DNA from: Mycteria americana
Taxonomy: Eukaryota > Chordata > Aves > Ciconiiformes > Ciconiidae
NCBI RefSeq assembly: GCF_035582795.1
Contig: NC_134372.1
Span: 38,106,316 to 38,170,315 of the forward strand
Reading direction: 5' to 3'
Length of the DNA: 64,000 nucleotides
Shown here: positions 57,901 through 64,000 of the stretch, piece by piece
Layout: the number at the start of each line of letters is the position of its first letter
How positions within the stretch are numbered: the first letter of the stretch is position 1
Notes under the pieces: generated by a model
What the model was told of the DNA's origin: nothing
The model's database searches: none
Seen by the model: only the letters and a program-made list of their open reading frames with translations
Made by a program: the position numbers and the translations under genes

Positions 57901-60900
57901 GTATCTCTGCCAGAATGTACTTCCTAGTACAGGCAATAAGCTTGTAAGCAGTTTAGCCTAGTTACCGGGTAGTGTGGGTAATAAACAGGGTGGGCAAATG
58001 GGGTTGTATGCAGCTGTGTTGGTGATGGAGGAGGATGGTGGCTGTGCAGCAGCAGCACAGTGTCTCCCTGCCACATGAGACTGAGTACATGGTGCATGGG
58101 ATAACGGTTATGGGCGAAGGGATACAGCCAGGAAATCTGTGCTGGTAACTTAATTTAGGACTGTAGTCCTGGACCCCTGCAGAGTACTTGATTTTTCTCA
58201 TTTGTCCTTGGAAAGAGGATAAATTCTTTACCTAAATCCATATAAAGAACATTGATTTACTGATTCTTTTCCCAGAGTGTGCATAATAAAGGACTTCCCT
58301 TTTCCAAGTTTTAAGTGTTTTACTATTGCTGAAGGAGTAAGCAGGTGGCTGTTTGCAACATGAGCTTTCAATACGCCTGCATCCATAGCAAAACACAGGA
58401 GTGTAAAACAGCAGTGGGCCAGAAACCTGTTGGAAAAGACAGCAGTGACAAAGGTTGCCCACATTAACTGCCAAAAAATGCCTTTTTTTTTTTTTTTTAG
58501 GCTGAGTGCCTGCCTGCTTCACTGTGTTTTTTGCATGAGGGTGAAGAGAGGACTTTTCTCTTTTTGTGGTAGTGTTGGCTTCTTATTTAGGTTGTATATT
58601 CTGTCCTATTGTTAATATAGTTCCAAAATGAGCAAGTCAGAGGGCATGTACATTCTAATTAGTAGTTATCTGAGACAGCTCTCACAGCAAAGACTTCTTT
58701 TAAGTTGTTTTGGATCTGAACATACTGTATCTACTTGAATGACGAAATGTTAGTAAGCAAAAAAGCCAAAGTTCTTTGTAGGAAGGCAATTGCTGCATAG
58801 CAACTGCACAGAGAGGATGCAATGAAGCTTGCATGTGTTCTCTTTTGTTGCTATTTTTGTCCTCATTTTCTCCATGTTCTGAAATGTACAGAAACTATTA
58901 AAGTTGTTGGAACCAGTTATTTCATTCATTGTTACTTATGCTCTAAAAAAACCAGAAGAAAACAATGTAGTTTGGGTTTTGTATTTTGGGAAGAAATAGT
59001 AAAGGGAATTTAATATGCCATTTACGAAAGGTTGCTGCAACTGAGTTTTCAAATGAATATGGTCTTTAATGTAAGTGAAGTGTTTAGGAAGAGGACAAAG
59101 TTAAAGAAATATAAAGACTCTCCATGATAGTAGATGTTCTTTCCAGCCTCACTCCATTTTTGTATCCATCTAAACAAATTTCTATTGTCTTAAAAGATAA
59201 CCAACCCTACAAAACTGAAACATACCATAGTTGTTAAAACATAATTCAGCTTTGAATTTAATGGGTCACCATAAACAACAGCTGGGAAATAATTACTTGG
59301 AAGGATAAACTATCTTGTAGTGTATCTTTAAATAAAGCAGTGGGCTGCCTGGTTTAGCAAAAGGAAATTTGGGGAGTCATGGGATTGTAAAGTGATTCTT
59401 AATTGCTAATAAACATGAGAATAAGGTTTGCCATGTTGAATAGTGTCTGTGGAAAGCCTGTTATGTCCGTACAAAACACGGGAGGCTCTGGTCTGAACTG
59501 TCCTTGTGGATGTGCCCTGTGCCAAGCCCATATTAGAGGGATTTGGCCAGCCCCACAGCTGATGGCTGACTTGGGACTGTGGGGTCCCACTGCAATAGGA
59601 TTGCTGTTACTCTGTGCTTCATCACCTTTCTGTAGTAGTACAGAAACTTGTAGGGCATTAGGATTAAGAGCAAGCATACAAGCAGGAAGAAGGCCCATTT
59701 ACTGGGAGGTGACATCAGTGGGAGGGAACCATATGAAGTCTTTCCACTTTAATGTGAATGAGTCCCAACAGGCAACCCTAAATGTAGCCAGGTGCAGGTG
59801 GATCAGTCACTTGTTGAAAGCATTCCATTCTCCATCACCTTGCTTTATCATGTTCAGTCTCTATATGATAAAGGTGGAAAAAATTGTGTTCTTTGTATTT
59901 CCAGTAACATGATAGTGTACCTCTATGTTTTCAGAAAGCTGTAGTAGAGGAAGCTGCATAGTATGCGACTCCTGTGTTACTCCCCTGTACCTAAATAAGA
60001 AAATGGGGGATGTACATTTGAAAAGAGAAGGCAGAATCTTTTCCTCTAGTCCAATAAAGGAGGAAATTGTCCAGAGTGGCTTTTTTTGGGTAGCTACTCT
60101 TCTCTGCAATAATGGCAACAGCAAAGAGGTTCCTCCAAGTGTGGAACAGTTCTGGAATAGGTCAAAGAGGCTAATTAGCTTGTGCAAACTAGCTAAGCAT
60201 CTGAACCAGATAAAAGTAATTCCTATGATTAAATATAATCCTAATAATCCTAATAATTTGTTGCTTATGTTTCTATCATCCTCTTTGATTATTACAAATT
60301 TCATTCACAACAAATATTATTTATAAACAATGTCCTTTTATGTTTGTACCTTGGCAAATGATAACGTGAGAGCTGAGTAACCAGAATGTGTGAGCCATTC
60401 TCTAGCAACAGGTATGAAGATCCTTCATGCCCTCCATTGCCTTGCCCTAGCAAAGCACTTCTCTCCAGAACAATTTAAACATGGTGTGCCAAGGGGTAAG
60501 TGGAGTTTTCCTTCGCTGATCCATAATGGTTAGTGTGGGTGCTGGGAATGCAGGGCTATACATGGAAATCCAGCAACCATCTTTAACCAAAAATGTTCTG
60601 TGGCATGCAGTAAGGCAGTGGAAACTCTGTGTTTATAATAAAACATTTGATTGCCTCTTCCTCTTGTTTCAAGTTTTTGGGAAGCCTCCTTTTCATGTCA
60701 GTAAGGGGCAGGAATGTAACCAAGAGCTGGAATTAGCAAATACATGACCTTCAGGCTTACAACAGTGGTGTCTGAGTGGGCTGAGCTTTAAGAGTATGTT
60801 CCAGGCTTGCTGAATGGTGACCTGGATGAGATAATTGGAAAAGAAGGCTGAGAATCAGGTCTTCTGCGAAGCACTCTGATCTGAGTTATTTCTGACAATG

Positions 60901-61559
60901 AAGCATATCTTCTGAATTCTCTAACGTATTGCATTCATTGGGCATTGGGAAGAGCCTTAGTAGGTAAGGCTGACTGGGCTGACTTGATGCCACTCTTTCA
61001 TGGTCCTCTGCAAGATCTGGGAAATTTAATCCCATGATTTAGGAAGCTCAGGAGATTCTTCAGGCAGTGTCACTGTGTTTCGAGCTCCTCTAGGACGAAT
61101 GTTGGTCTTGTACACAGCGGAGGCTTGCCTAGTGTTAATAGCTCCCTCCACAGCCTCTACAAAGGGCAGTATTTTGGCAATGTACAGAAAAGTCAGGGCC
61201 AGATACTTGACTGCACTTAGTGCTCCCTTTGAGCAGCAGGCTTTTATCCGTAGATTCTGGTGACCAGAATGTTTGCTGTCTTTTAGGTAAACTATTCATC
61301 AGGTATGAACTGTTGGACACTTAGATATCTGTGGAAAATCTCAATTTCTAAATTTCCACCTATATGAAGTGGGCCATTGTATGTTCAAATTGTATCACCC
61401 CTTCAAAGATATTTCATGACAGCTCATAAGTAGATGAGTGTAAGTAGATTATGTAAAGAGCTATTTGTAGGTTGTTGATGAATGAGGTTTCTAGAGCCAG
61501 GGTTATTGAAAGAACCTAGTTTCAGTTAAGCACTGGTACAATTGGTGTGCTATCAGAGT
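54901..61559. other. Sequence upstream of SLC7A10, no gene recognised
   Basis: AT-rich and CpG-poor beyond the island shore. Open frames of up to about 170 codons (for example 59,403-59,912 plus) have no similarity I recognise. Parts of 57.4-60.8 kb have a mixed, moderately GC texture that could be old repeat DNA, but I cannot name a family. Confidence 0.5.
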
Positions 61560-62470
61560 ACACTGAAATGCAGTGGTGAAAGGGACCTGAAAGGATGATC
61601 AATTTCAGAACAAGCGTTTGTTTTACACATTTTTTCAAAGATCTCTGACAACACTCTAGTATTTCAATATTTCAACACTATAACAACTAAAAAGCTTTTG
61701 TTAAATCACCAATCTGAATTTTCTTTGTTGTGATTAACATAATTCTATCTTTTCTTCCTCAATGGTCACTGGGAAACTGTCTCTTATTTTTTCTATACTA
61801 TGCTTTGGTTTATCAGTTTGCTAGAACACTTTTAGTCTCCTCTTTTATAGATTGCAAACACCCCTGATTTCTTCCTTTTTTTTTTTTTTTTTTCCTCAAA
61901 AGACATGCTTTCTAAACCCTGTTCTTATTGCTGTCATCAGGACTCGCTTCAGTTTCTGAAGATGGTGTCTTAAGCTGGACATAGTATTGAAGCTAATGCA
62001 TCACAACTGCTAACTGGGTTGGAATAGTCACCTCCTTTTCTTACAACTGACGTTTCTCCCAGCTTGGGACTTTTTTTGTGTGTGACACGGTTTTGCTGTT
62101 GACTTAGGCTTTTAACTTGAGGTTCACCATAACCTGTTTCACATCCTTTTCAGAAGGAAAAGTACCACCAGGTCCTTTTCTCTCTGTGTTGCTACCTACC
62201 CTGTCCTTCCCTATTCTGCATCTGTGTGCTAGATCCCTTCTGTCTTCTTGCACCACTTGTTCAGCTGAATCAGCATCCTGACTTTATACCATTTCACCAG
62301 TCAGCTAAGATAATCCTGAATTTTATTCCTCACTTCTGCATTTGCAATCGCTCTCAGCTTGGTGCACCCATGAATTCTTAGACTCCGTTTAGTCACTCAA
62401 AATGAATAATATTGGTCCCTGGATAGATTCCAGGGGACCCACCTTGAAATTTCATTCTGGTTTGTCAGTG
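61560..62470 (-). mobile_element. Degenerate CR1-type LINE fragment (3' part)
   Basis: Read on the minus strand, 5' to 3', the segment follows the CR1 pol 3' region. GGTCCCCTGGAATC/CCAGGGACC corresponds to the SGVPQGSVLGP region, and TTCATGGGTGCACCAAGCTG corresponds to the FADDTKL region. Then come GAAAAGGACCTGGTGGTACT and TACTATGTCCAGCTT, and finally TTGATCATCCTTTCAGGTCC near 61,590, which resembles the CR1 3' terminus. Stops and frameshifts are plentiful, so it is a dead, 5'-truncated copy. A T17-class run near 61,877 interrupts it. Boundaries are approximate. Confidence 0.7.
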
Positions 62471-63232
62471 CATTGTGAACAATTACCTCGAGAGTGATAG
62501 GGATTTTTTTTTTTTTTTTTTTAAACCAGTTACACAGGTAACATGAGAATTGTCACTTGGCTCTTATTTCGTATTATCTTGCTTATGAACGTGACACGTT
62601 GGGCAGAGTTAAAAGCTCTAATTTAAAGGAAATTAGTTCATATCTACCACTTCCCGTTTATCTACTGAAATAGGTTCCCTATCGGACACGAAAACCACGA
62701 CTGGAATCACCCCTCCTTTCGGTGAACTCTTGTCTTCCTCTGAGAAGCCCAGTAGATGGCGCTCTGGATCTGTAACTCGGTATTTTAAAGTAAAAGTGAT
62801 CACAATTGCCCCATGCTGATCGTTTTAACAACTTGTTTCTCAAAGTTTGGCATCTAAGCTTAAGATTAAAATTACTATAGTAGTAAAAGTCTTGTTGAAG
62901 TGGGTTTGGGTTCACGGTGTCATTAAAAAAATCTAATAATCCTTCAGTGTATATTTGCAAAGCATGATTTTATATAGTATGCCATAGAGGCAGTGAGCCA
63001 TTGCTGTGAGGGCTGCTGGAACACATTCCAGTGTTGGCTGTGCGATACACTTGTGTATCCATGCCTGATGCATAAGGAAGCAAAATAGGAAGAACAGAGG
63101 ACTGGGGGGTGTTCTGCCGTGTGTTTTCCCAGTCTGAGTATGGCCTAATTGTAATTTAGGTGAAGGGATGGAGGTTGTTCTCAGATCAGGCCAACCATTA
63201 TCACCATGATCCATAGGTCATAGAAAAGGTAT

Positions 63233-63294
63233 AGTCTGTTTTAAAGGCTTCAAGTAACGTTAAAGTCTGTTTTAAAGACTTCAAGTAATGCTAA
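63233..63294. repeat. Two-copy 31-bp tandem duplication
   Basis: Units 63233-63263 and 63264-63294 both begin AGTCTGTTTTAAAG and differ at about three positions. A simple duplication. Confidence 0.9.
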
Positions 63295-63943
63295 TGGCAT
63301 TAGCTCTGGAATTCTGTTTCTGATTGTGTTTCAGTTGCCTGAAACCATACCTACTGCTTCATTTCGATAGCATCATGTGGCCACAGTTGGGATCTGCTGT
63401 CTATGCTCTTGCTGAGTGCTCTATGGGCTCCTTCAATGGTTTGGGGAGTGGAGCCTGGACCCTGCCTTCTCTGGGGGCCTCAGGCATGGCTGTGTGGCTG
63501 TGTCAGTGTGCTGTGGGCCTGCACTCAAGATGCTGTGGCAGAGCAGCTCTCTGCTTGTAGTGGGTAAGTCAGCTGCCTAAGGAAATCTCCAGGCTGCTAG
63601 TCCAAAGATTTACCACTGAGACATGATGGAGCAGACTGCTGCCTCCTGCCTTTTTGAATACGGTCTTCCTGATAATTGATTGTGTCAAGGCAAAGTCAGT
63701 GGTGTTTAACCTAACCTGTCTTGGCTTTGCCTTCAAAGGGACTAATGCTTAGGATGCCAGTTAGCTTCATTCATCCAGGATTTTGGAGCTCCCTCTCAAC
63801 TCTTCATGACCTGTGAGTACTCCTGAGCCTTCCAGGACAAAATAAAACAAGTTAGCTGAGCCACCTGGCAGTGGTTTGAGCCGACTTGTTTGACTTTGCC
63901 CTGGAACTGACTAGAAGTGCTTACACAGCCAGTTACTGGGTCT

Positions 63944-63990
63944 CAGCTAGAAGGTTTTAACTAACAGCTAGAAGGTTTTAACTAACAGCT
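63944..63990. repeat. 21-bp tandem repeat, about 2.2 copies
   Basis: The unit CAGCTAGAAGG-TTTTAACTAA is repeated exactly at 63944-63964 and 63965-63985, then CAGCT again. The array may be recent, since the copies are identical. Confidence 0.95.
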
Positions 63991-64000
63991 GAGAAACAGA

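Larger units (their letters stand above)
62471..64000. other. Intergenic right end of window
   Basis: No gene recognised. It contains a T-run (62,503-62,522) and two small tandem duplications (63,233-63,294; 63,944-63,990). By synteny CEBPA is expected further right, but nothing here shows it. Confidence 0.5.

Noticed and set aside
59403-59912. 169-codon plus-strand frame and the overlapping 147-codon minus frame (59,861-60,304)
   Set aside because: No recognisable domain, no splice context, and frames of equal length on both strands. Best explained as chance or old repeat DNA.
1-64000. Endogenous retrovirus, CRISPR array, tRNA or rRNA
   Set aside because: No paired LTRs, gag/pol/env similarity, regularly spaced direct repeats, tRNA cloverleaf or rRNA sequence was seen on either strand. 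A profile search would be needed to exclude decayed copies.

Overview
This window is vertebrate nuclear DNA and almost certainly avian. Three things point there. The exons are interrupted by GT-AG introns and encode vertebrate proteins. A decayed CR1-type LINE is present and no mammalian SINE/LINE was recognised. The gene order LRP3 (tail) - SLC7A10 is the conserved amniote block that in human continues to CEBPA. No prokaryotic operon, phage, CRISPR array or tRNA/rRNA gene was seen.

Layout. (1) 2-793, plus strand: the C-terminal coding part of an LRP3-like receptor, cut by the window edge, followed by 3.6 kb of AT-rich sequence with several AATAAA signals that fits its 3'UTR. (2) 4.4-9.6 kb: intergenic space between two convergent genes. 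(3) 9,795-54,669, minus strand: a complete 11-exon SLC7A10 gene (asc-1, a small-neutral-amino-acid/D-serine exchanger). I assembled it exon by exon. All splice phases agree, giving a 1,515-nt CDS and a 504-residue product. Exons 2-11 lie within 17.6 kb, and a single 27.2-kb intron 1 separates them from exon 1. Exon 1 sits in a CpG island with an NRF1-type palindrome just upstream of the start codon. (4) 54.9-64.0 kb: sequence upstream of SLC7A10 with no recognised gene. It contains a roughly 0.9-kb degenerate CR1 fragment (minus strand) and small tandem duplications. By synteny CEBPA would lie beyond the right edge.

I did not find a new biological system. The observations most worth a second look are within and around SLC7A10: a frame-proven GC-AG intron (intron 5); an array of branch-point-like CTAAGAC units abutting exon 9; a perfect 17-copy CCCCG pentanucleotide array inside a small CpG island in intron 1; a perfect 30-bp palindrome in intron 1; a CpG-rich hairpin/direct-repeat cluster at the edge of the promoter island; and one unrecognised open frame (31,919-32,371). 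All assignments were made by eye from remembered family sequences, and no database search was run.
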